From NCBI GenBank assembly GCA_029891345.1, contig CM057009.1:303615166-303679165 (forward strand): a stretch of DNA of 64,000 bases, given 5' to 3'. A model generated the notes under the pieces. That model made no database searches. It saw nothing but the letters and a program-made list of their open reading frames with translations, and was not told where the DNA came from. A program made the position numbers and the translations under genes. This DNA is from Dryococelus australis. Taxonomy: Eukaryota; Arthropoda; Insecta; Phasmatodea; Phasmatidae. Below are positions 47,346 to 58,640 of the stretch, one piece after another (positions within the stretch are counted from its first letter, which is position 1; each line of letters opens with the position of its first letter).

Positions 47346-47452
47346 TGTATGGATGTATACATGTACATATGTATGGATGCATGCATGTACATATGTATCA
47401 ATGAATACATGCATGTACATATGTATGTATGCATGCACATACATATGTACAT
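47346..47452. repeat. Imperfect ATGTATG/CATGCATGTACAT tandem repeat
   Basis: Three to four degenerate copies of a unit of about 40 bases containing GCATGTACATATGTAT; alternating purine-pyrimidine sequence. The frames across it are artefacts. Confidence 0.75.
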
Positions 47453-47520
47453 GGTGTCTTTGAACAACTCCAACAAACAATGGCATGTTATTCCTTATGA
47501 AAATGTAACAAAATAATTCA

Positions 47521-47796
47521 TGTACAACTAGGCCCCCCAAAAAATAGAGTCTTGAAATGCATTTAGTAAAAATATCAGAATGTTCTTACGATTAAGAAAC
47601 TGTGGCATTATTTTTAAAAGGAACATATTAAAAAAAACTTTTTGTAGGATAAAAAATTATTTTGTGTAACAGTTATTTTGGAAGTACGTTATTTAACTAA
47701 AGTTAGTGTTTGGGATTTATAACTTAATGGATTTGTGGTAAATGTTAAATTTCCTGGAGATTTACAATTTAGTTTTACATCCCACCTAGTTGTACA
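47521..47796. mobile_element. MITE with TGTACAACTAGG inverted repeats
   Basis: TGTACAACTAGG at 47521-47532 and its exact inverse at 47785-47796; 276 bp, AT-rich, no coding. No convincing target duplication. Confidence 0.6.
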
Positions 47797-49852
47797 GGTA
47801 TGCAGGAGAGCTCCACACAGCAGAGCAGTTGTGGGAATGCCTGCTGGCTAAGGTTTCCTTATCGTATAACTGGATGTTAGTGTAAATATTTTAGCTTGTA
47901 GCATCATCTATTCGCGTTGCTTCATCACGCATACTGTACCATTCCTTGCAAGGTAAAATTTTGCACTGTGTTGACGTGTTCCTGACGTCCATGTATCCCT
48001 TGTGCCCATTTGTTCCATCGCAGACCCATTAAGCACACAGTAACACTCGACCAATCGACTTTAGGTAGCGGTCTCGATCAGTGCACGTCGACAAGAACTG
48101 CATTACACTTTTCTTGCTGCCCTGTAACTCGTGGCAGTGGGTCATAATATTTAACATTCACCACAAGAGGTAACTCTCGTGATGAATGGATATGTGACAT
48201 AAACGAGTGTGTCCCGTGAAGTCACGACCATTAGACACAACAGCCATTGGAGGGAACACTGGGGTAAGCGGCGCCGCTCATTCCAACGACTTTCCGATGT
48301 GCGCAATGTCGACGGGACCCGTGGCCGAATCCGGAGTGCGATGTGGCTCCAAGTGGTTTCAAAAGACGGGGAATCAAATTCCTGCAGGAAGTGTGAAGTG
48401 CCGAGTGATTCCCTAGCAGCATTAATTAATAGGAGCATTTTTAAGCTTAATTAACAGTGATTGCCTCCTAAACTCACTAGGGAAACCGCCAACTCCAGCA
48501 TAGAGAGTAGATAACATTACATAGAAAACAGGGTGTAGCTCCGCCCTCAGTTATGAAGTCCGTGTGTCAACACATCCATACACATTGCTGAAATTAATTA
48601 CATAACCACACACACCAATTCTAAAATGTTAATTATAAGAGTGTACATGTAATCATCTACCGAGAATCAGCCATCTGAGGCATCATTTCATTTATTATCA
48701 CCCTTCAAGTGCGGTGACATTCTCGTGACGTCACATTCTTAGCCATATCTGGGGTTCTGGCATTCACAAGTATGTCACCAATGTGTTTTAGTTTAGCAAT
48801 CTTAATTATGTACAACATCAATTTCACTTATCATGTTATTCATTAAGTTCAGTTTTTTTCATGCTTTCATTTTGGCACCGGATTCGCCAGACGCATGGCA
48901 AAACTGACGCCATGTCGTTAGTCAGACTTCAGCACTCCAGACAACCGGCAGGGCAGACGGTAAGCTCCGCGTAACCCCCTCGGAAATTCAATATAGGCTG
49001 CAATTTTTTTCATAGCCATAGTTAACGTAATTCAAGAACCTTTTAGTATTTTTATTTAGCCGAGGGGAGGTCTCCCTGCATCCTGACGTCACATATCAGG
49101 ACTTCGTGTGCGGGACGCGTTTCGCGTAATTACAATCTAAGACTTACATCTTATTTTCCAGCAGTAGCGACCACCGGCAGGTCCAGAGTGCCAGGTCCGC
49201 TTAACTAAGGTAAGCATTAACAAGTGCAGTAACATTCCGTTGTACCTATATGGAAATAAAACAGTCATACCATAATTAGACATGTTTTATTGCATTTAAC
49301 TCTCCTGAGTTCATCAGGTACTGCGCCCTAATAGCAGCCTTCAAATTTACAAGTGTGTTTCAGTGTGTGTTGCATTTACGGGGCCTGCCTCCCTTAAGCA
49401 GGATAAGTTCAGTGGTAATATAGGCGTGCGAAGTGGCCGACAGCTTCGCTCACAGGCAATATTTTACCTTTACGTAATATAACTGACAAATTCACTCAGC
49501 TCTCCTTCATATTGATCGCGTATCCAGAGTCGCCGTAGGCCGTCCGCTGTACGACCCCCATCAACAATCGTTCTCTACACCGAACGTGGCGCCAGGCACT
49601 TCATCAGTTCCTGATCCCCACCTGATCTCAGGTGGGACATGAACACACCACCAGCACCTCTAGAGGTGCAGCGCATCAGTGTCCACTGTCTGTAGGCATC
49701 ACAGAAAAAAATTACCCTTTGCACCATCCAGAGCTGCATTCTTTCATCCCCTTGCTATCTATATACAGTTTGGAAACTAAATTTTAATGTATCTTCCTGC
49801 CTAACATGCCATAATCCGTATATCACTCCCTGTGCGAAGTGCTCTTCTTCCA

Positions 49853-49902
<50 letters not shown>

Positions 49903-50574
49903 CCCATGGGCTTGATAACATCTAGATGCATCTTTTGGCTGCAGGAGCTGTGCTAGTTTGTGACAAGGATGTAGTTGCAGAATGTGCGTTTATTAACTTC
50001 CAATGTAGATGTGTTTTTTTAAGAAATGCAGTGTAGGACAACATAGACAAATAGTATTTTTTAGTAAGTTGGTGATAAGCTGTGAGCGGACATGCACACG
50101 TTCACGTGAACTTATCCAGAACCCTACAAATGGGTAAGTTCTCTGACAATAGATCCTGTATTCTTTTATAACATGTTAGATCCCATAACTAATTTAGGTT
50201 TCGACAATTTATATGTCCTAACAGATGGACATAGTTCCAGTCTGACTTCCAAATAGTAGTTCCAATTCAAGTTTCTGTTCGTCATCTACTGTTCTTTTTG
50301 TGGTGCACAGGTGACCAAATTAGACTTCCCGTCTGATTAAGCTTAAAGAAAGTGGTGCTCAAAGACAACATGGAGTTCACTGGCTATTGTGGTTCGTGTT
50401 GATGTCCAGATGTCCCTGGACATTGGAGAGATAAACAGATATGAACAAATCCTAAATAATTTTCTAGTTTGGTTTTAAAAAATATATTTTTAAATAGGTT
50501 ACATGACGGACTCTAAAGTATTTTCCCATTCAAGATTAAATTATATGATTTCTTGGCAACTGAAATATAATATT
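47797..50574. other. GC-richer noncoding region with splice-like signals
   Basis: No long gene. CTTATTTTCCAG/ at 49161 and AAG/GTAAGC at 49209 bound a 48-base possible exon with stops in every frame. A donor-like GACG/GTAAGC is at 48960. 48200-48420 is open on both strands but unassigned. A poly-T run sits at 49856-49902. Possibly a 5' untranslated or noncoding RNA region, or retroelement leader; unproven. Confidence 0.35.
49856..49902. repeat. Poly-T run, 47 bases
   Basis: Uninterrupted T tract. It could be the poly-A tail of a minus-strand retroposed sequence or a sequencing/assembly artefact; no retroposon body recognised beside it. Confidence 0.9.
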
Positions 50575-51146
50575 CAACAAGGCAGAGACGGATCCAGGGA
50601 GGGGGGGGGGGGGGAGCCTCAACATCAAAAGCAGTAATTTTTTATTTTGGCTTAATATCACTTGGTTACTGCGAAGTTCAATAAAGATTATGTTCAATAG
50701 TATAAGTCGTGTCTCCGGCTGTTATTTATGTCAGTATCCTATGTTTCATATAATTGTAGTATTTTTGACAGTACTGCGAGCATGTACACCTACTGCTTAT
50801 ATGTTGTAATTGTTGGACATAAAGCCAGTCAAGATTTACCATACTAGTGGTGCAACAAAGATCTTTCATTGACAGTTGCACAATAAATTGTTGACAGGCA
50901 TTGTGACCACAACGAATATATCATTAAACAGTGGTCTACATACCCTTAACATTTACTACTCTTATTTGAAACATAAAACGTAACTCCAGTGTGGCAGCTT
51001 CTGATGAAAATGCTTTTGAACATCAACACGTTTCTGGAGATAAAAATCAAACAAAGCCGAGAAGAGAATTTTTTTGTAGGAAACAGCTTATGCTGTGCTC
51101 TCTACAGTGCAGTGGCAATGTGGCATTGACAATGATGTCAAGTATA

Positions 51147-51382
51147 GGCCGTTCATGGTAAAGTGAGCACTTTTTGATGCAGTCTCGTCAGACATAATAA
51201 CCAATAAACACGCTTAATTGTGGCCTCGGACTTTTGGTTTTGAGTACAGTGAAATGTTTTATACATTGTATTTGTTACTTACATGACAGTATTTACATTA
51301 ACAAATGGAGGAAAGATATAAATTGGCTAAAAGAAAAAAAGTAACCAAGGCTGCTAAAGTGCTCACTTTACCGTGAACGGTC
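51147..51382. mobile_element. MITE nested in the hAT leader
   Basis: GGCCGTTCATGGTAAAGTGA at the left and the inverse of GACCGTTCACGGTAAAGTGA at the right; 236 bp, flanked on both sides by tata (51143-51146 and 51383-51386). A related copy lies at 57209-57628. Confidence 0.8.
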
Positions 51383-53065
51383 TATATCCACCTTCCCCTT
51401 CTGGCCACCCCTGGGTGAGTTTAAAATGTGAAAGGTAAAGAGTGTAGGGGAAGGGGAAGAGGAAGGAGAGCTTGTGGAATGAGAGATAGTTGAAGCTTTT
51501 TTCCAATGAGTCACTAGCAGTGAAGCGAGTCAGGTCACTAGCGTGGTGTTCTGTTTAAAGGAAAGATAATATTTGGAACCAGTGTACAAATACCATCTCA
51601 TAATTTTCTGTTACTGACTGTTATTTTGTGGTTGCGAGGACAAACAAAAGAAAGTAATTTTTTAATGTAGAATAGCAAGTGTCGATGTATAATTTTTGGA
51701 CGCAGATAACTCGTCTACCAAAGTAACAAAAATGGTAAGTTATAAAGATTAATTTGATTCTCTTATTGAGAAATTTAAGTTACCTTATCTTGGTACAGAG
51801 TCCAATTAAAATGACTCTATTTCTTGAGTTGTATCATATTAGTATCAGCGATCAGTGTTCGAATTGATGAAAATGTAGAACCAGTGGGAATTATTTGTTA
51901 ATATTTCAAAATTCTTTTTTTTAAGGTTTATTGTTAAGAAGTTATTTATCACTATAATGGGATTTTCAACATCCTTTTTAATCACTATGGCACTTGATAT
52001 AGTATTTTAAACTTTGGTGCAGTGCAATTTTAGGTTATTTAAACACATATTGTAATAGCGGAAATTTTCTTTCCCCTGTTAGGGGAGATGATAGAAATGC
52101 AGCAGTTGGGGAAAATATCCTATTAAAAAAGGTGGTGGGGACTTTTCAATTCGAACACTGAACACTAGCCAAAGGATAATAAACACAGTATGCTAAATCA
52201 CATTTATTACTAATTACTTTTTGAAACCATTTTAGTTTGTTACATGTACTTATTGTACACATCTTGTCAGTGACAGTACCCGGTTGTGGCCGACCAGGAA
52301 TCAAATGCGGATCACCATCAGATCATATTTCTAATAAAAAGTATTAACTTCCCATATCTTTATGATTTGAAAGTGGAAGTCGCATGCATGAGCCACAACA
52401 CCAACCGAGACCCCTCAGTTATCTATAATAATTGGTAATAAATCTAACTCTTCAGCCTAAAGATTAACATTTCACATTTGAAATAATTGGACATTTAAAA
52501 AAATGTTCATTTTAGTTTTACTATATAAAGGGGTTTCTTTGACCACTTTAAACCAGTTCTGAAACAAAACATTATATACCATATTTGTATTTAATTTTTT
52601 TGAACTGTTTTAAAGTCAAAATAATTCTTGGGGCAACATACATGGCACGACTACCAATAAAATGTAGAACATATGTAATTCATAGAGTGATCAAAGTACC
52701 ACTACTAGTCATAGAAACCCCCTTCTGCAGTACTATTTTTAAACATTTATAAAACACAGAGTTAACAATAGTAATTTGCAATATTTTGGAAAGTAATGTA
52801 ATGAAAATGTTATATTCTTGCATTTTACCTAACTTACAAAACACTTTTTAAAAAAATCTAAATATTTTCTATGGCCTAATTAATGGCAGAAGAATTTTTT
52901 TACAACAGATAAACTGACTGGATGGTATAATTTTCTCTTTTTAAATAATTAATACAATCTGTATGGTAACATTTCAATTTGCAGGAAAATATTATTATGT
53001 ATTTAGAAATTTTGTATGATTTCACAGACAAGTCCCCATTCATCAAAAGGAATTAAAGAGGTCCC

Positions 53066-54057
53066 ATGTTGCATACTGGGATTGACAACTACTTCAAGCG
53101 TGTGCCCAAAGAACAAAAGGAGGTTGTATCCAGTTCACAGTTTACAAATTCATCGACTCTTGTTCCTGAATCTTCAGATTTTTGCAGTCCTGTAGTGTCA
53201 AGCGCTGCTGGTACATCTTCTTTACGTGCAATTTCAGATATAAGTAGACCATCAAATGCAGAAAAACAAGGAGCTACAAATGACAAACGTATTTACATTG
53301 GAAAAACTGTGGATGATTTTACGAAGAGGAATTTTCTACAAGATCACTGGAGTCGCTCAGAAGACTATGTTTTTCCGTACACCATCAAAAAGCTAAAAGG
53401 AAAGGAAGTGCATTGCCATCCAATACACCGGCACTTGGAGATGTTTCAGTGGCTTGTGTTCTCTGATATCTGCCAAGGATTATTTTGTAAATACTGTGCC
53501 TTGTTCGTACTAGGCCAGGTCGGAGGGTTGCATAAGACTGTCCAGTTAAGTCAGTTGGTTACTAGGCCTTTTACTCAGTTTAGTAAGCTGTTAAGGAATT
53601 ATGGGTATTTGAACATGCATGCAGAAAAAACGTACCACAAACATGCAGTAGCAGCAGGAAAACAGTTTCTTAATTGCTTATCAGATCCAGTGAAAAGCAT
53701 TGACAACCAAGTATATACAAAATGCGTAGAGCGAGTCAAAGAAAATAGGAAATTTTTGATCTCCATTGTTGAAACAGAAATTTTTTTGGGGCTTCAGAAC
53801 ATTTCCTTCCGTGGCCATAGGGATGATGGCCATGTGTTTAGTTCAAATGGAGGCTTTTGTGACAATGAAGGAAATTTTCGAGAACTTGTACGCTTTCGTA
53901 TCAACAGTGGTGACAACAAGCTTGAGCAATATTAGGAAAATACTTCAGCGCGGACAATGTACACAAGCAAAACAATTAAAAATGATTTGATTTCATGCTG
54001 TGGTGATGAAATAATGTCAGTTACTATCAGAAGAGTTAAATGTGCAAAAATATACAG

Positions 54058-54115
<58 letters not shown>

Positions 54116-55448
54116 AGAAATGGATGTTACGGAACCCACGGTAACTGGTGAGGATATGGGAACTCAGATGCTAACATTTTTTAAAAATCACGATTTGAAT
54201 CCAGCAGACAGAGTTGGAATAGCCACAGACTGTTGTTCAGTTATGGTTTCTGAAACTAGGGGAGCAGTAAACCAAATTCAAAAAGAAGCACAAAATACCA
54301 TAATATGTCCTTGCTATAAACATGCATTGAATCTGTCATTGTCAAAATGCAGTAAAGTTCAAAATATTTGAAATGCTGTTGGCATTATGAAAGAAGTTAT
54401 AAGTTTCTTTTCATCATCCTCCAAAAGAAATTTAGTTGTTTGTCAAAATCTTGGAAGGCAACTTGTTGGACTTTGTGAAACACTATGGGTTGAACATCAC
54501 AACAGTGTTTTGCAGTTCTGTACAGCTCTCCCCAAAATTGCTGCAGCACTTGAGTGTGTTAGCATGTGGAAAGATAGTGCAAGCGCATCAAAGGTAAAAT
54601 CTCTACTATGTGCAATAAGTGAAAGTGATTTCATTGTCGCAGTGGTGTCTCTTTCTGATTTACTGATCACAACACTCTAGCTGAGTAAGGCATTACAGAA
54701 AAAAACACTGGATCTCAAAACAGCTATAGAAATGTTCCTTGATACGATTAATACTTTGAAGGCAAAATGTGGTAACTGTGAGCAAGAGTTTCTTTGCTTA
54801 TTCAGTGAGGCGTGTGATATTGCTGTAGAGCTTGGGACAGAATTTAAAGTTCGACGCATTGCGAAGAATCAAGTTCACAGGTGTAATACACCTGCTCCTG
54901 ATCTAGAGGTATTCTTCCGGCAGACAGTGTATGTTCCACTGCTTGATCATTTTTTGCAAGATGTAGAATAAAGATTTCCTCATGATACTTTAGGTGCCTA
55001 CAATTTGTTTGCATTAATGCCACGTTCAACAAAAACACCGAACAATCCACCAATGAATGATGATATTGTCAGAAAAATTGTAAGCAAATACTCTGGGCTC
55101 TTAAAAATGGATGTGACTTATGCCAGCAAAGCACTTTCCGGTGAATACATTTTGTGTGTGGTCTGCAAAATGGGATAGGAAAAGTAACGAGGAAGACAGA
55201 ATCAGAAAACAGTGATAGAGCTTCTTTCGGAATGTGACAGGGATGTATTCCCCGTAACCAAAATACTGCTTCTAGTGTTAGCAACTTTGCCTGTTAGTGT
55301 AGCGACTGCAAAGAGGACCTTTTCAACTCTGAAGAGGATCAAAACGTGGTTGAGAACAATAATGAATGAAGATTGTCTGATAGGACTGGCTCTCCTGGCA
55401 ACTCATCGCGATATTACAATTAACCCTGACCAGGTTATAGGTTATTGA
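53066..55448 (+). pseudogene. hAT transposase, ZMYM1/DUF4371 type
   Basis: Begins MLHTGIDNYFKRVP (53066). A TTF-type zinc finger region follows: FLQDHWSRSEDYVFPYT, then FSDICQGLFCKYCALF (53450-53510). DUF4371-like FRGHRDDGHVFSSNGGF lies at 53805-53865. A 56-base poly-A run (54058-54113) stands where the first catalytic Asp segment (usually ADExTD) should be. After it come VGIATDCCSVMVSE (second Asp), CPCYKHALNLSLS and LWVEHHNSVLQF (WxEHH with the expected Glu), and the C-terminal dimerisation block LPVSVATAKRTFSTLKRIK (55275-55345). Several stops and frame slips. In life it would cut and join hAT ends in the nucleus; this copy cannot. Confidence 0.9.
54058..54113. repeat. Poly-A run inside the transposase gene
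   Basis: 56 consecutive A between KCAKIY and GEMDVTEPTVTG. Compared with family members about 45 codons are missing here, including the first catalytic Asp. Confidence 0.9.
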
Positions 55449-55573
55449 TAGATTTGCCATGAGCAGAAATCGTAGGCTAAAGTTTGTTTTTTAAATACAG
55501 TACAGTATAAAATTATTCTTGAACTATAAACATTATTTAAAGGATTTATACAAGCCACCCCTGCTGGAAAAGT

Positions 55574-55936
55574 AACTGTCATTTCACAGTTACTCAGTCA
55601 CAGTTGTTTATAGTCAATGGTGCAAAATAGCATATAAAACTACAGTTATGCAACAGCAGTTTTTCAGCTGTCAACTGCAGTATTAAAGTTGGACAAGTGT
55701 AACTGTATAGTTGGCAACTGTTAAACTACAGTTGGAGACAGTAATATTGGTGCTGCTGACTGCGAAAGTGCAGTTGGGTGACTGTAGTCTTACAGTTGTC
55801 AACTGCAGTATTATTGTTACCAACTGTCAAACCACAGTTAGGTGACTGTAGTCTTACAGTTGTTGCACAGTTGATAACTTCAGTAGGTCAGTTATGTAAC
55901 TGCTGTTTTTCAACCAACAACCACCGTTTGACAGTT
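55574..55936. repeat. ACAGTT/AACTGT-rich subterminal block
   Basis: About 13 exact ACAGTT or AACTGT hexamers, plus near matches (GCAGTTG, AACTGCAG), in about 360 bases, on both strands. A longer direct repeat, GGTGACTGTAGTCTTACAGT, occurs near 55777 and 55841 (64 bases apart). It lies between the transposase stop and the right end of the hAT element. Confidence 0.8.
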
Positions 55937-56660
55937 GCTTTGTGTGACTTCAAGTCTACAATCAGGAGCTTCAAAATTGTAGTTAATCTAATGAAATTGT
56001 GTGTTTTTCCTCTCTGCATTTGTTGACAAAGTCATACTTGTCAGTAATCATTGTGCATATTATAACTAAAAATTGGCTAAATGTTTGTAGTAATTTTGAT
56101 AACGAATTCGAATTTGGTACATTTGTAGCAGCTGCATTGGTTGCAAGCTAGTAATAAGCATTTGCAATGAAAAGTTAATGTTTGTAAACAAAAGCACATA
56201 TGTGTTTAACCAATGAAAATTGTTTATTTGGGTACATAATTTCGAAATTATATTATTTTTGTACATTCAGCATTGACTGAGATGGTAATTAATTTGATAG
56301 AAGTGCATTTTTTTAAATTAAAGAAATCAACACAACTGCTATCCAATTTTAAAGCATAAAAATAAATTATTCTTGCAAAAGATATGTAAATTAATGTTCT
56401 TGCAAAAAGAGCTTAGAAATAATGCTAAATGAAGAATACATACAGCTTAGCATCTGGATGTAACTTTAAACCTTTTCCGTAACACATTCTTAGAATTCTT
56501 AATAATATTCTCCCCAACAAATAAAAAAATTAATACATATTTAACTTATAGAGGAGTTCTTCGCATTCCCATAAAATAATTGTATAACAAGTACAGAAAA
56601 AATAGCACACGCCTATCCAATGCAAACTGAACTTACAGGAAAATGATTTTGAGTTCAAGA
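55937..56660. other. AT-rich 3' part of the hAT element
   Basis: No gene; ends at the poly-C tract and right terminal repeat. Confidence 0.6.
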
Positions 56661-57208
56661 TGCGACCCCCCCCCCCCCCAACACATCACAGGATCCGCCA
56701 CTGCAACAAGGTAACCTAGCTAACGGAAATTTAAATGTTTACCTTGACCTATAAAGGAATAATGCGAGGGGCTATTTTTCAATTTCTAATTTTGAACTTT
56801 TTATTTAAATTTAAAGTTTAATGAATTTAGAAGAGGTTATTAAATGAAAGTTTTTGGATAACTGATTATGTCTTTTGTCCATCTAATGGTTTGATTAGTA
56901 AGAAATGTCAACAAATTAATGTATTTATATGTCGAGAGTATATATTATTTATTTCCAATATAAAAGTCACAAATCCACAGAATAAGTTTCTTTTATTTGA
57001 ATTCCTTGTGGTAGAAAGTGTAGGAGTGTTATTTTGAAAATATTTATTAGTATTAACTAATACGTTTCAGTAGGCCTAACCTGTTGTTTTAATGATTTGT
57101 GCCAATTTTCCCAGCATGCAATTTATTTATTTGTAACATAATGTGTGGTAGAAGTTGAAAAGTTTCCAGTAGTGGCACAGAACAACTCTGTTAATAGTGA
57201 TTTGTAAA

Positions 57209-57628
57209 GACTGTTCACAATAAAATGAGCACTTTTGAAATCAACATTAGAAAAAAGTCACTGCTCCTACCTTGGTATATTTTAACGGGCGCCCTGAGTT
57301 ACATGCGTCCAGTAAAGTTGGTAACGATGGATGGGAAGTAGTTCCATAACTTTATGTCGAATAAAAAGTGTTATGTAATAATTTTTGATAACATAAATTA
57401 TTTCTTTTGCTTTCTGTTTTTTTTTAATACATTGAAATGTACAAAATGAGGATATTTTTTACATGTTTACGTTTCTAATAATTTCACTGTTTCACTTGAC
57501 CGACGCATGAATAAAGAAATGAGGCCCACGACAATGTTAATTGTACATAAGGCGGAAGAAAACACAATGTGCATCCAAGTAGATCTTAAGAAGGGCTTTC
57601 AAAAGTTCTCATTTTACAGTGAATAGCC
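57209..57628. mobile_element. Second copy of the GGCCGTTCA MITE family
   Basis: GACTGTTCACAATAAAATGA at the left and, inverted, GGCTATTCACTGTAAAATGA at the right; 420 bp with an AT-rich unique centre. More diverged than the copy at 51147-51382. Confidence 0.65.
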
Positions 57629-57906
57629 TACATAAGACTTTCCATCCTTGAGTCACAGTGTGTGGCTAACTGAAGTTGGTTATGACATCAGTTGGGCTGT
57701 ACAATGAAGCTTAACATTAGCGCCTTGGACAGATTGACTCCTAAAGTCAAAGTACGCAGTTATTAGTATGCAACATGGTGGCAACAGTAAACTCATTAAA
57801 GAACAATGTGTGTAAACAACTAAGTGCAAACAAAACATAAAATGTGTTCATATTACACTTCAAGGTGATTTAATAGATGTTTAAAGCCTAAAAACGGTAA
57901 TGGGTA

Positions 57907-58640
57907 ATGGTGAAACAAATCAGTGGGATTACAGATCAAACCAATAGAAATGTTAAGATATGGAAACAAACACATTTCTTCATGTATTTAATGGGCAACA
58001 AATTGGATGACATTACAACCATGTTTAAAAAACCAGAAACAGGTTTTTGGACATACAAAGAACTTTCCAAAGCATTTTATAAATATTTCAAACCAAGAGT
58101 GAACATAATTTTTAATGCTTTAAATTCAATTTGTGTGTGTAGCAATAGAGGGGAAAGTGTGGAGGAATTCTTCACATCACTACATAATCTTGCTGAGGCT
58201 TGCAAGTCTGGACCAGTGAAAGATGAACTTATCCAGGATACGATCACGATTGACATGTGGGGCATTGCCATCAATGAAAAAATGCAATTAAAAAGCAAAT
58301 TCACACATAAAGAGGCAGTAAATATGTATCATCAAGGGGAACTGCAGTTATCACAAACATAACAGTTACGAGAAAAGCAGACAGTGGCAAATGTTCTGAG
58401 AGTTGTACATAAAAACAGGGACATGTCAGGGGAACAATCAGATGTGACTTTTACATTCAAAGGGAAAACTATTAACTCTGGAGCATGCCAAAAAGACTTC
58501 CCATTGAAAACAAGCCAGTCTCACACACGTCAGCAGCCTAATTGTGAAAATTGTGGTAGGTTTCTTGAGGACAAGGTAAATTGCCTTGCCCACAATGCAA
58601 GACAGTGCAATAAGTAAAGAACGTTCATCACATTAAGGAA
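57907..58640 (+). pseudogene. gag: Gag relic of a third Gypsy lineage
   Basis: TGFWTYKELSKAFYKYFKPR, VEEFFTSLHNLAEACKSG and KDELIQDTITIDMWGIA (57907-58362) form the Gag helix block with a DELIxDxIVxG step. Next come EKMQLKSKFTHKEA, then a knuckle-like CENCGRF...CLAHNARQCNK (58545-58615). A stop at 58360 separates capsid and knuckle. The order agrees with the pol relic downstream. Confidence 0.8.

Larger units (their letters stand above)
50583..56703 (+). mobile_element. Complete hAT transposon with perfect 8-bp target duplication
   Basis: 6,121 bp. Left end CAGAGACGGATCC (50583) and right end, inverted, CAGTGGCGGATCC (ending 56703) are the terminal repeats, followed inward by a poly-G (left) and poly-C (right) tract. 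The 8-bp sequence caacaagg occurs on both sides (50575-50582 and 56704-56711), an exact hAT-type duplication. Contents: a 2.4-kb leader with a nested MITE, a broken ZMYM1-like transposase, an ACAGTT-rich block and an AT-rich 3' part. Long for a hAT element, partly from the nested insert. Confidence 0.95.

Noticed and set aside
47286..47540. Repeating Met/Tyr/Cys/His peptides on both strands
   Set aside because: Translation of the ATGTATG/ATGCATG tandem repeat.
49570..49650. Primer binding site at GTGGCGCCAGG
   Set aside because: No LTR end before it and no Gag after it; a chance resemblance.
51717..53060. Possible 5' exon of the hAT transposase
   Set aside because: No convincing splice donor joined to the open frame at 53066; left as leader.
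54042..54112. Lysine homopolymer protein
   Set aside because: Translation of the poly-A run, not a real polypeptide feature.
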